A stretch of DNA of 64,000 nucleotides from JAFGDI01 sp963667715 (lineage in GTDB: Bacteria > Planctomycetota > Phycisphaerae > Sedimentisphaerales > SM23-30): positions 2,418,001-2,482,000 of the forward strand of contig OY763926.1 in the NCBI GenBank assembly GCA_963667715.1. The letters are read 5' to 3'. The stretch's first letter is position 1; the number at the start of each line of letters is the position of its first letter. This document shows positions 16,154 to 24,592 of the stretch, piece after piece. Position numbers and translations under genes: made by a program. Below the pieces are notes generated by a model. The model was given only the letters and a program-made list of their open reading frames with translations. It had not been told where the DNA came from and did no database searches.

Positions 16154-16563
16154 TACTGCCCCAGAAAATCTTTAAGTATTTCACATGCGGCTATCATATC
16201 CCGCCTGGCTTTTTTACCTTTGCGAGTGAAACCACCATCGGCAAGAAGTCGATCTGCGGCTTTACTGGATAGTCGTTCATCCTGAAAATATACAGGAATC
16301 CCAGCCTGTTCGGCTAGTTTGGTTCCGAAGTTCCTACTTATTCTGGCCTGTTCGCCCATGGTGCCATCCATATTGACAGGCAAGCCAACAACAATAGCCT
16401 CAATGGCATGTTCCCTGAGAAGAGTGAGGATACTATCGACTGTCATCTGACGATTTACAGTAGAATTTTCTAACTGGCAAAGAGGCGAAACGATTATTTC
16501 ACCTGCATCACAAATAGCAAGCCCAATACGCTTAAGACCATAATCAATCGCCATGTATCGCAA
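16153..16563 (-). CDS. ruvX: Holliday junction resolvase-like RuvX/YqgF
   Basis: A 136-residue RNase H-fold protein implicated in rRNA processing and proposed as a Holliday junction resolvase. IDYGLKRIGLAI carries the first catalytic Asp; VVGLPVNMDG and FQDERLSSKAAD the others; the C-terminal RRDMIAA fits the family. The TTG start at 16563 is preferred because MRYMAIDYG aligns with the family's usual start, with AAGGA about 12 bases upstream; ATG 16554 is possible. Confidence 0.92.
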   Translation of the reverse strand: MRYMAIDYGLKRIGLAICDAGEIIVSPLCQLENSTVNRQMTVDSILTLLREHAIEAIVVGLPVNMDGTMGEQARISRNFGTKLAEQAGIPVYFQDERLSSKAADRLLADGGFTRKGKKARRDMIAACEILKDFLGQ

Positions 16564-16631
16564 AAGCTGAAAATATCCTTATAATCTATGCCTGATAAAC
16601 AGGCTGGTCCAATATAAGCACTAGCAAAAAC

Positions 16632-17717
16632 TTACAAATAATCGCCAAAACCTTCTTCTTCTAACTCTTCGATAAGCTGTTTGAGCAAATCAGTTTCATC
16701 ACGATGACAGATTAGAGTTGCTCGCGGTGAATGGGCAACGATCATATCCTCCACGTGAATAGCTGCAATTAAATGGTCAGAGTCGCTACTAAGGAACATA
16801 TTATTGGCAGAGCCAACAAGTTTTAACTTAGCTTCACCAGTAGCGACATTTCCATCAGAAATATCTTCACAGACATTTTCGCTGAGTGCTTCGTAAGAGC
16901 CTACGTCTTGCCAGTGGCAATCCAGCTCAATAACAAAAATATCCTTTTCAGCACGCTCCATTACAGCATAATCAATACTGATATGTTCGAGATGCTCATA
17001 TTCTTCGGCGAGAATACTCTTATAGGCAGGAGTCCCCCAGTGTTCACCGATCATCTTGAAACGTTCAAAATTATGTGGAAGATTTTTATCGAGATGTTTA
17101 AGTATAGTATCAACTCGCCATACAAACATACCGCTATTCCAGCAATATTCGCCTGAACGAATATAACGGCTGGCGGTATGTTTGTTGGGTTTTTCTTTAA
17201 ATGCTGCGACCGGATATATGCCGGTGTCGCCGATTTCCTCACCACGTTTGACATAGCCAAATCCGGTATGGGCCCAAGATGGCTTGATCCCAAAAGTGAA
17301 TAGGGAGTTTGGATGTTCGCTGATATAGTCAATAGCGCTTTGGATAGCAACCTGAAGCTTTTCGATCGGGTCGATAAGCTGGTCAGCGCTGAAAACAGCC
17401 ATAAGAGCGTCTTTGTCTTTTAGCTCGATCAGAGTAGCAGCCAGGCCAATCGCATTAGCAGTATTTCTGCCAACCGGTTCACAGATAATATTTTCAGCTG
17501 GCAATTCAGGGATATCTTTTTTAATACCCTCAGCATACTCATCATTAGTAACGATAAGTATGTTTTCAGGATTAAAGATGCCGCTGATCCTGTTAAAGCA
17601 CAAGCGAAGCAGAGATTGACCGTTAAAGAGCGGTAGAATCTGCTTTGGTGTTGTCCTGGTACTGAGCGGCCAGAGTCTTTTACCTGATCCGCCAGCCATA
17701 ATAACTGCGTAATTCAT
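16632..17717 (-). CDS. Mannose-1-phosphate guanylyltransferase
   Basis: A 361-residue nucleotidyltransferase that makes GDP-mannose. It begins AVIMAGGSGKRLWPLSTRTTPKQ, the signature of the GMP family, with EPVGRNTANAIGLAA, FKEKPNKHTA and WNSGMFVW further on. The length fits the single-function form without a C-terminal isomerase domain. AGGA precedes ATG 17717. It supplies GDP-mannose for surface polysaccharides. Confidence 0.92.
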   Translation of the reverse strand: MNYAVIMAGGSGKRLWPLSTRTTPKQILPLFNGQSLLRLCFNRISGIFNPENILIVTNDEYAEGIKKDIPELPAENIICEPVGRNTANAIGLAATLIELKDKDALMAVFSADQLIDPIEKLQVAIQSAIDYISEHPNSLFTFGIKPSWAHTGFGYVKRGEEIGDTGIYPVAAFKEKPNKHTASRYIRSGEYCWNSGMFVWRVDTILKHLDKNLPHNFERFKMIGEHWGTPAYKSILAEEYEHLEHISIDYAVMERAEKDIFVIELDCHWQDVGSYEALSENVCEDISDGNVATGEAKLKLVGSANNMFLSSDSDHLIAAIHVEDMIVAHSPRATLICHRDETDLLKQLIEELEEEGFGDYL

Positions 17718-17787
17718 ATCTATCCTGCCAGTACGATTATGTACTTTTGACTATACATTATAAAAAGCAATAATTGAACAAATGAGC

Positions 17788-19002
17788 TTAGTCATCCAGT
17801 TCAAAAGCACTATGAACCGCCTTAAGAGCGGCCTGACCATCAGCCGGGTCGATCAGACAGCTGATCTTGATCTCACTGGTAGTGATCGCATGGATGTTAA
17901 CTTTAGCATTAGCCAGAGCCTTAAACATAGTCTGAGCAACACCAGTATGACTTCTCATACCAACACCGATAACAGATACCTTTGATACCGGAGAAACGGT
18001 AATAGCGTCAGTCATGCCATATTCTTTAGTGATCTGATCGCAAACAAGCTTAGACTCAGCCAAGTCAGATTTTTCAACAGTAAAGCTAATGCTAGCCTTG
18101 CCCTTATCGCCAACAGTCTGGATAATATCATCAACAGCAACAGTTGACTCTGCTACTCTGGCAAATACACCAGCAGCAATACCTGGATCATTAGGGAGAT
18201 CCTGCAATAAGAACTGTGCTAAATCTGTTTTCAAAGTAACGCCGGAAACCACTATATGTTCCATCTGCTCAACCTCTTGAGTAATTAAAGTTCCTTCAGT
18301 ATCGGAGAAGCTGCTTCTCACGTGAATATTTACATTATATTTTTTGCCGAACTCAATAGCACGCGAATGCATAACACCAGCACCCAGACTTGCCATTTCC
18401 AGCATTTCATCGTAACTGATCTGATCGATCTTGCGAGCAGACGGGACAGCTCTTGGGTCGGTAGTGTAAACACCGTCAACGTCGGTATAAATTTCACACT
18501 TTTCTGCACCCAAAACCGCAGAAAGAGCTACCGCAGTGGTATCAGAAGCACCGCGACCAAGTGTAGTAATCTCACCAGATTCATCAATACCCTGGAAGCC
18601 GGCAACGATAACGATCCTGCCGCTCGAGAGTTCTTTTCTGATACGATCAGCATCGATCTTCTGGATACGAGCTTTAGTGTGAACGGCATCGGTGATAAGT
18701 CCGATCTGGCCACCAGTCAAGCTGATAGCTTCATGACCAGCAGCATTGATAGCCATAGCCATAAGAGCTATACTAACCTGCTCACCAGTAGTTAAGAGCA
18801 TATCAAGTTCACGACGAGGAGGGTTACTATTGATCTGGTTAGCCAGGTCAAGCAGGTCGTCAGTAGCTCCGCCCATAGCAGAAACTACAACAACTACGCT
18901 ATAGCCTTCAGATTTGGCCTTTATCGCCCTTCTTGCGGCTCTGTTGATGCGTTCAGCATTAGCAACGCTAGTACCACCAAATTTCTGTACAAGTAATTTC
19001 AT
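17788..19002 (-). CDS. lysC: Aspartokinase
   Basis: A 404-residue aspartate kinase, first step of lysine/threonine/methionine synthesis. VQKFGGTSVANAERI is the kinase signature; TTLGRGASDTTAVALSAVLGA and the CEIYTDVDGVYTTDPR segment complete the catalytic domain. Two C-terminal ACT-type regulatory regions follow (from about residue 265). No lysine riboswitch or T-box fits the 61-base space upstream. It follows the ApgM-type gene and probably shares its promoter. Confidence 0.95.
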   Translation of the reverse strand: MKLLVQKFGGTSVANAERINRAARRAIKAKSEGYSVVVVVSAMGGATDDLLDLANQINSNPPRRELDMLLTTGEQVSIALMAMAINAAGHEAISLTGGQIGLITDAVHTKARIQKIDADRIRKELSSGRIVIVAGFQGIDESGEITTLGRGASDTTAVALSAVLGAEKCEIYTDVDGVYTTDPRAVPSARKIDQISYDEMLEMASLGAGVMHSRAIEFGKKYNVNIHVRSSFSDTEGTLITQEVEQMEHIVVSGVTLKTDLAQFLLQDLPNDPGIAAGVFARVAESTVAVDDIIQTVGDKGKASISFTVEKSDLAESKLVCDQITKEYGMTDAITVSPVSKVSVIGVGMRSHTGVAQTMFKALANAKVNIHAITTSEIKISCLIDPADGQAALKAVHSAFELDD

Positions 19003-19063
19003 AATTAAATAATATCCTGATTATAATAAAAACTAATCATTAACGATCTATACTTACGATAGG

Positions 19064-20251
19064 TCAGATTTTAAGGAAATATTCCATAAGGTCATGACCC
19101 TGTTCTATCATCATGCCGGTTTTAGCAGCATTTTTTTCTGTATAACCACCGAAATCATTGCCTGAGAGTCCTTTGCCAGCCATACAGAACGGAACTGGGT
19201 CCATTGTGTGGGTACGATTGCGTAATGGAGTTGGATGGTCAGGAAGAACAATAATACGCCAATCATCGCCAGAGGCTTTGAAATGTTCAAGCATAGGTCC
19301 GATGATATGAGTATCAATATTTTCGATTGATTCGACTTTTTTCTGGCCGTCGCCGGCGTGGCCACACTCGTCCGGAGCTTCAACATGAACAACGATAAGG
19401 TCACGTTCAGAAAGAGCATCGATAGCGGCTTTACCTTTGCCTGCAAAATTAGTATCGTAGAAACCAGTAGCTCCGTCAACTTCGATAACTTTCATACCGC
19501 TGAGCCGTGCAATACCACGGAGAAGGTCAACGGCAGTAATGAGCGAAGCCGATTTACCGTACTTTTTCTTGAAATTATCGAACTTCGGCAGAGTTCCCTG
19601 CCCCCAGAGCCAGATATGAGCAGCTGAATTTTCACCGAGATCAGCACGCACTTTATTGATTTCATGGTTATGAAGGAAATCAGCTGCCTCTTCCATGATC
19701 TCAATAAGTTTTTTGCCGAGTCTGCCCTTAGGCATATACTTTGCCACTTCCTGCTCAAGAATATCGTGGGGAGCCGCCATTATTTCTTTATATTCGGTAT
19801 TTTTCCAGACCATAATATGTCTGTAGCTGGTACCGGGGTAGAAAGTAATATCTTCCGAATTCAGGTGCGAGTTCAAATCTGAAATCAGAGTTTCAGATTG
19901 AATAGAAGGAATATGTCCGGCAGAATGGTCGAGCATAATGCCGTCAGAAATAGTAACCAGATTACACCGGAAAATGCAATCAGTAGGGTTAGCATGAATA
20001 CCAAGAGCGGCAGCTTCAATAGGAGCCCTGCCGGTGTAATAGAGCTTTGGATTATACCCCATAAGGCTCATATTAGCAACGTCACTACCAGGATACATGC
20101 CGGCCGGGACGGTTCTGACCAGTCCAAACTTGCCGTTTTTTGCAATCCAGTCTATATTTGGGATATCAGCAGCTTCCAACGCAGTCAGACCATTATACTG
20201 ATCATGCGGCTCGTCAGCAGCGCCATCCATAATTATAAAAGCGTATCTCAT
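19064..20251 (-). CDS. ApgM-type cofactor-independent phosphoglycerate mutase
   Basis: A 395-residue member of the archaeal-type iPGM branch of the alkaline phosphatase superfamily. FIIMDGAADEP carries the first metal Asp; the PGSDVANMSLMGYNP segment contains the catalytic Ser; YTGRAPIEAAALGI, HVEAPDECGHAGDG and LPDHPTP supply further metal ligands. The enzyme interconverts 3- and 2-phosphoglycerate. Its place 61 bases upstream of aspartokinase matters because relatives of this branch have been proposed as homoserine kinases in the same pathway. A perfect consensus promoter precedes it. Confidence 0.88.
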   Translation of the reverse strand: MRYAFIIMDGAADEPHDQYNGLTALEAADIPNIDWIAKNGKFGLVRTVPAGMYPGSDVANMSLMGYNPKLYYTGRAPIEAAALGIHANPTDCIFRCNLVTISDGIMLDHSAGHIPSIQSETLISDLNSHLNSEDITFYPGTSYRHIMVWKNTEYKEIMAAPHDILEQEVAKYMPKGRLGKKLIEIMEEAADFLHNHEINKVRADLGENSAAHIWLWGQGTLPKFDNFKKKYGKSASLITAVDLLRGIARLSGMKVIEVDGATGFYDTNFAGKGKAAIDALSERDLIVVHVEAPDECGHAGDGQKKVESIENIDTHIIGPMLEHFKASGDDWRIIVLPDHPTPLRNRTHTMDPVPFCMAGKGLSGNDFGGYTEKNAAKTGMMIEQGHDLMEYFLKI

Positions 20252-20287
20252 TAAACATCCATTAACTAAAGTTTACACAAGGTTCCA

Positions 20288-20316
20288 ATTATACCATAGA
20301 GTCACAATAGTGTCAA
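20288..20316 (-). promoter_or_regulatory. Perfect consensus sigma-70 promoter
   Basis: Minus strand TTGACA (20316-20311), 17-base spacer, TATAAT (20293-20288), about 37 bases before the ApgM-type gene. All 12 hexamer bases match the consensus. Confidence 0.8.
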
Positions 20317-20385
20317 TGCTAGTCTATCCTAGAACCACCTTTTTCATAAGGACTTATAGCATCAGTACAAAGAGCAAATCAAATG

Positions 20386-21499
20386 CTATTTTTTACTAAC
20401 CCTTAGTCTTAAATAAGATGCAATAAAGTCATCAAGGCCGCCATCAAGGACGGTTTGAGGGTTACCAACCTGATAATCAGTTCTATGGTCTTTAACCATC
20501 TGATAAGGCTGCATAACATAACTGCGGATCTGGTTACCCCAGGCGATATCGCCTTTGTCGCCGTAAAGCTGAGCCATTTCGCTATCGCGTTTCTGCTGTT
20601 CAAGTCGAGCAAGCTTGGCCCTTAACATAGCAAAAGCCAAGGCCCTGTTCATGTGCTGGCTACGTTCAGTAACACAGTTAACAACGATCCCGGTAGGCTT
20701 ATGCACCAATCTTACCGCGGAAGCAACCTTGTTAACATTCTGGCCGCCGGCACCACTGGCTTTACAATAAAGAGTCATTTCGACATCTTTATCTTCAATG
20801 TCAATATCTGATGTGTCGCCTAGATCTGGCAGTACATCAACAGCCACAAAGCTGGTATGGCGACGGCTGGCAGAGTCGAAGGGACTTATACGTACCAGAC
20901 GATGAACACCGGTTTCGCAGGACAAGTATCCGAATGCGTAACTTCCTTTAACTCTGAGAGTTACAGAACGAACACCAGCTTCTTCGCCGGGGGTCATATC
21001 AATTTCTTCGTAGGAATAGCCACATTTTTCAAAATAGCGGCAATACATTCTGAGAAGCATACTGGCCCAATCGCAAGATTCTGTTCCACCAGCACCGGCA
21101 TGAATACTGAAGAAGCAGTCGCTGGAATCATTTTTACCTGAGAGTAAAGATGCAAGCTCTATACTGTCGACCTTCTCCTCAAGCTCAGATATCGATTCGC
21201 AGATATCGTTCTGGGTACTAACATCTTTCTCCTCGATAGCCATTTCCCATAAAACCATAGCATCCTCTACCAGCTCAGTAGTCTTGATGATAGGATCGAC
21301 AAAACCTTTGATTTTTTTCATCTCATCAATAACCTGCTGGGCCTTTTCCTGATTGTCCCAGAACTGAGGATGGCTCATTGTCTCTTCTAAAGACTTTAGC
21401 TGCTCAAGTTTGGCAGGTAAGTCAAAGAGAGTCACGGATTTTTGTTATCCGTGCCTCCATGCCATTCAAAGCGGGAACCACTTCTTCAAAGCTAATCAT
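20386..21499 (-). CDS. prfB: Peptide chain release factor 2 with programmed +1 frameshift
   Basis: Encodes RF2, which ends translation at UGA and UAA. The first 25 codons run from ATG 21499 to CTT, followed by an in-frame TGA at 21424-21422; slipping +1 at CTT-TGA-C continues into the main frame, giving about 370 residues. This matches the classic autoregulated RF2 arrangement, with the stop as codon 26. The main frame has the RF2-type SPF recognition tripeptide (RISPFDSASRRHTSF) and the catalytic GGQ (SGAGGQNVNK). The usual AGGGGG element just before the slip site is absent. Confidence 0.95.
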
Positions 21500-22050
21500 T
21501 TAAATATAATTCCTAATCTATTACCAAATAATTAATGCCAAGATACACCTTTGACATAATAATGTATACATATCAAGGCTGTAAGTATAATAATAAGTGT
21601 AACTATTGTAAAGAAAAACAGTAACATTCGTTTTTGAGGTGATTCGGGCAAATGGTATTTACGGAAAACACCGCTTTACCACATGGACTTAATTTCTTTA
21701 TTTATAAACACTTAAGAATATATCAATCCACACTCAATATTATTTATCATACGTATCTCTGAAGAGAATCATAATTGAAACAGAATATGCATCACCATAA
21801 AATAGCGGCATAATGTAGGCCATCACTTGAAATGATCAAACGAAGAATAACAAGCAGGTATTACTTATATATTTATTGATTGTGCTATAGCTGAATTATT
21901 CATATAATTCCATATTCAGACGCTAATTATATGAATAATCAGGTAATCTGAGTGTTATTTTCTGCCGACAATGAGAGTGTGTATTTTTATGTGGCATTTG
22001 TGTGAGCCTAAATACAAAAAACGAATTGTGATATTACAAGAGCATTTAAA
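21500..22050. other. Long gene-free intergenic region
   Basis: 551 AT-rich bases between divergent prfB and the ATP-grasp gene with no convincing reading frame. The clearest structure is a 15-base inverted repeat, 21895-21909 with 21925-21939, with a 15-base loop; lacking GC and a T-run it is more likely an operator or cruciform than a terminator. Promoters for both flanking genes must lie here but I see no unambiguous pair of hexamers. Confidence 0.6.
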
Positions 22051-23025
22051 TTGAAAAACAAAATAACAATATTATTCCCCTGTGCGGGTCGTCGGGTAAG
22101 CTTGCTCAAGAGTTTTCGCAAAGCTGCGAAGAAACTCGGATTGAGCTGTGTAATAGTTGGCACAGATAAGGATGACACATCTGCGGCATTGCAGTGCTGT
22201 GATCATAAACATATTGTCTCAACAATCAAAAGTAAGAACTACTTCAAAGACAGCCTGGCGGTCATTAAGAAATATAAAGTAGATCTGGTAGTACCGACGC
22301 TTGACACCGACCTTCATATCTGGTCGAAACACAGAGCTATGCTCAAGAAGATGGGCTGTACAGTACTGATCTCAACTGCAAGTGTGATCAAAGTATGTCA
22401 GGATAAACGACTGACAGGTGAGTTTCTCACCAAATATGGGTTTGACACACCCAAATTATTTGACCTTGGAAAGCTGCTGAAAAATAATGGAAACCATTTT
22501 CCGTACTTTCTAAAGCCTTGGGACGGCTCGGCGGCACGAGGAAGTCAGAAAGTCAACAATCAGGAAGAGTTAAGATTTTATTCGAGTCGTATACCAAATT
22601 GCCTGGTGCAATCCTATACTACAGGTAAGGAATTCACAATCGACTCAATGGTTGATTTTGACGGAGAGATACGCTGTATTGTCCCAAGAGAGCGATTAGA
22701 AGTACGTGGCGGTGAAGTTGTAAAGGGTATAACAGTTAAGAATGAAATGATAATAGAGCAGACATATAATATGCTCAAAAAGCTCAAGGCTGGGCCCGGT
22801 GTAATTACCACTCAGTGTTTCTTAACAAAAGAGAATAAAGTTAAGTTTATTGAAATTAATCCAAGATTTGGAGGCGGTGTGCCTCTATCGATAAAAGCTG
22901 GCGCAGATTTTCCTAAGTGGATATTAGCAATGGTAGCCGGTCAGAAAATAGATATTCCATTCTGTAAGTGGCGTGAAAATCTGCTGATGATGCGTTACGA
23001 CAGTGAGGTATGGAAGAAGTTATGA
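22051..23025 (+). CDS. ATP-grasp ligase, CarB-like
   Basis: A 324-residue ATP-grasp protein. The N-terminal PreATP-grasp part (ILFPCAGRRVSLLKSFRKAA) is followed by the ATP-binding PYFLKPWDGSAARGSQKV, a FTIDSMVDFDGEI segment, and the metal-binding FIEINPRFGGGVPLSI. This is the layout of CarB-like ATP-grasp enzymes found near polysaccharide genes, which join a carboxylate to an amine. The start is TTG 22051 with a weak AAGAG upstream. Substrate unknown. Next to the WecA-like gene, a role in surface glycan or peptide modification is plausible. Confidence 0.75.
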   Translation: MKNKITILFPCAGRRVSLLKSFRKAAKKLGLSCVIVGTDKDDTSAALQCCDHKHIVSTIKSKNYFKDSLAVIKKYKVDLVVPTLDTDLHIWSKHRAMLKKMGCTVLISTASVIKVCQDKRLTGEFLTKYGFDTPKLFDLGKLLKNNGNHFPYFLKPWDGSAARGSQKVNNQEELRFYSSRIPNCLVQSYTTGKEFTIDSMVDFDGEIRCIVPRERLEVRGGEVVKGITVKNEMIIEQTYNMLKKLKAGPGVITTQCFLTKENKVKFIEINPRFGGGVPLSIKAGADFPKWILAMVAGQKIDIPFCKWRENLLMMRYDSEVWKKL

Positions 23026-23109
23026 GTTCACTTTCGTATATATTGCAATAGCAGCTTGTTATGCTGAACAATGTAAAATGCGAAAGTAAAAATGTGAAAG
23101 GTTAAATAA

Positions 23110-24276
23110 ATGTTTGGCGATGAAATTTCACCAATCAGTATTCTGCAACATTATTGGCTAATTCCTGTGATAGCATATATCGCAGCCTATCTGATGACAC
23201 CGGTATTTCGTAAACTGGCGTTAAAGAAGGGCATAATGGACATGCCAGATTCTACAGTTAAGACCCATAAGACACCAACAGCATATCTGGGCGGGCTTGG
23301 CATACTTAGCGGAGCAATAGCTGGTATTGTAATCGGGATATGGGTTGTAGTAAGTAAAAATTGTCACACAGCTATGCCTGCTGCAAAAGCACAGTATGGC
23401 CTTGACCATGATCCAGTGTGGATAATTTCAGCTATTGGCATAGGTGCTATAATAGCTTGTATAGTTGGCTTGCTTGATGACCTTTACGACCTTAAACCAG
23501 GCAAGAAATTCGCTGGTCAGGCCGTATCAGCTCTTGCACTTATAGCATGTGGCATAAGACCTGACCTACAAGTGGCTTGTGAATATATGACAGGCTGGAT
23601 AATGCCGGATTGGCTGGAAATAACATTAACAGCCCCTATTGTATTGTTTTTTATCTTAGCAGCAACAAACAGTCTGAATCTACTGGACGGACTTGACGGA
23701 CTGTGTGGCGGTGTAACAGCAATAATAACATTAGCATTTTTCATATTCGCCTGGTCACTAGCCACCTGGAACCATAATCCGGCAGGTGATACAGTTCGTA
23801 TGGTAGTTTCGCTAGCACTGGTAGGCGGTGTTATGGGGTTCTTGCCGTACAATCGCCATCCGGCGAAGATATTTATGGGTGATGCAGGCAGTATGCTTCT
23901 GGGCTATATTGCGGGTGCATTAATGATATTGTTTGCAGATTACCCAGGTAGATGGACAGTTGGTTCGATCATCATATTTGGACTACCCATAATGGATACA
24001 GCCACAGCTCTGATAAGGCGATATGTAAACAAGAAACCACTTTTTTTATCAGACCGAGGCCATATTTATGACCAGTTAGTTGACCGCGGAATATCCAAGA
24101 TAAAGACAGTTAAGATCTGTTATTTACTTAGTATAGTATATGCTATTGCAGGTCTATCAATGTCGGTAGTAAGGCTTTCTCATGCTTTTATGGCCTTTGT
24201 GTTTATCTTTGGTGTGTCGTTTTACGTTGTAAAACTAGGCGGATTTCTGCAAATACCAGAGAAAGACAAAAAGTAG
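23110..24276 (+). CDS. Undecaprenyl-phosphate sugar-1-phosphate transferase (WecA/MraY family)
   Basis: A 388-residue integral membrane enzyme with about ten hydrophobic segments. Family motifs occur in order: GIMDMPDSTVKTHKTPTAYLGG, LLDDLYDLKP (the DD pair), NSLNLLDGLDGLCGG, FMGDAGSMLLGY and the loop SDRGHIYDQLVDRG. The H-x-Y-D-x-L loop resembles WecA/WbpL more than MraY. It transfers a sugar phosphate (typically GlcNAc-1-P) to the lipid carrier to start glycan assembly. GAAAGG precedes ATG 23110; a strong terminator follows. Confidence 0.9.
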   Translation: MFGDEISPISILQHYWLIPVIAYIAAYLMTPVFRKLALKKGIMDMPDSTVKTHKTPTAYLGGLGILSGAIAGIVIGIWVVVSKNCHTAMPAAKAQYGLDHDPVWIISAIGIGAIIACIVGLLDDLYDLKPGKKFAGQAVSALALIACGIRPDLQVACEYMTGWIMPDWLEITLTAPIVLFFILAATNSLNLLDGLDGLCGGVTAIITLAFFIFAWSLATWNHNPAGDTVRMVVSLALVGGVMGFLPYNRHPAKIFMGDAGSMLLGYIAGALMILFADYPGRWTVGSIIIFGLPIMDTATALIRRYVNKKPLFLSDRGHIYDQLVDRGISKIKTVKICYLLSIVYAIAGLSMSVVRLSHAFMAFVFIFGVSFYVVKLGGFLQIPEKDKK

Positions 24277-24353
24277 GTACTACCTATTTTGCTGACTGCA
24301 TTAAAAGCACTAAGCCCCCTTTCAGATTTAACTTTTTTTTGTTTAACACATGC

Positions 24354-24401
24354 AACAGACTGTAATAATCGTTAATGGGTAACGATTATACAGTCTGTTT
24401 T
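24354..24401 (+). terminator. Terminator after the WecA-like gene
   Basis: AACAGACTGT at 24354-24363 pairs with ACAGTCTGTT at 24390-24399, and ATAATCGTTA with TAACGATTAT inside, giving a long hairpin with a short ATGGG-type loop followed by TTTT. Confidence 0.75.
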
Positions 24402-24410
24402 AATAATGCG

Positions 24411-24439
24411 TTGACAATATTTATAATAATTGTTAAATA
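24411..24439 (+). promoter_or_regulatory. Promoter of the giant repeat-protein gene
   Basis: TTGACA (24411-24416), 17-base spacer, TAAATA (24434-24439). It lies just after the terminator and leaves a leader of about 150 bases before ATG 24593, in which I see no clear riboswitch. Confidence 0.5.
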
Positions 24440-24592
24440 TTTACACTTTCTTCTATTTATTTTCTCACTTTATTCCGACCAGACAAATAAGTATTGTAAG
24501 ATATACTACAAGCAAAGGAATAATTGATTATCAGTACTGAAAACTACATTCCAGGTGTCACTGGGTAAGTTTACACTGAGAAAGAGAAACAA

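Noticed and set aside
16590..16604. GCCTG/CAGGC hairpin after the guanylyltransferase gene
   Set aside because: Five pairs and no T-run; could be chance.
17718..19063. Lysine riboswitch or T-box for aspartokinase
   Set aside because: The upstream space is only 61 bases and no conserved core is seen.
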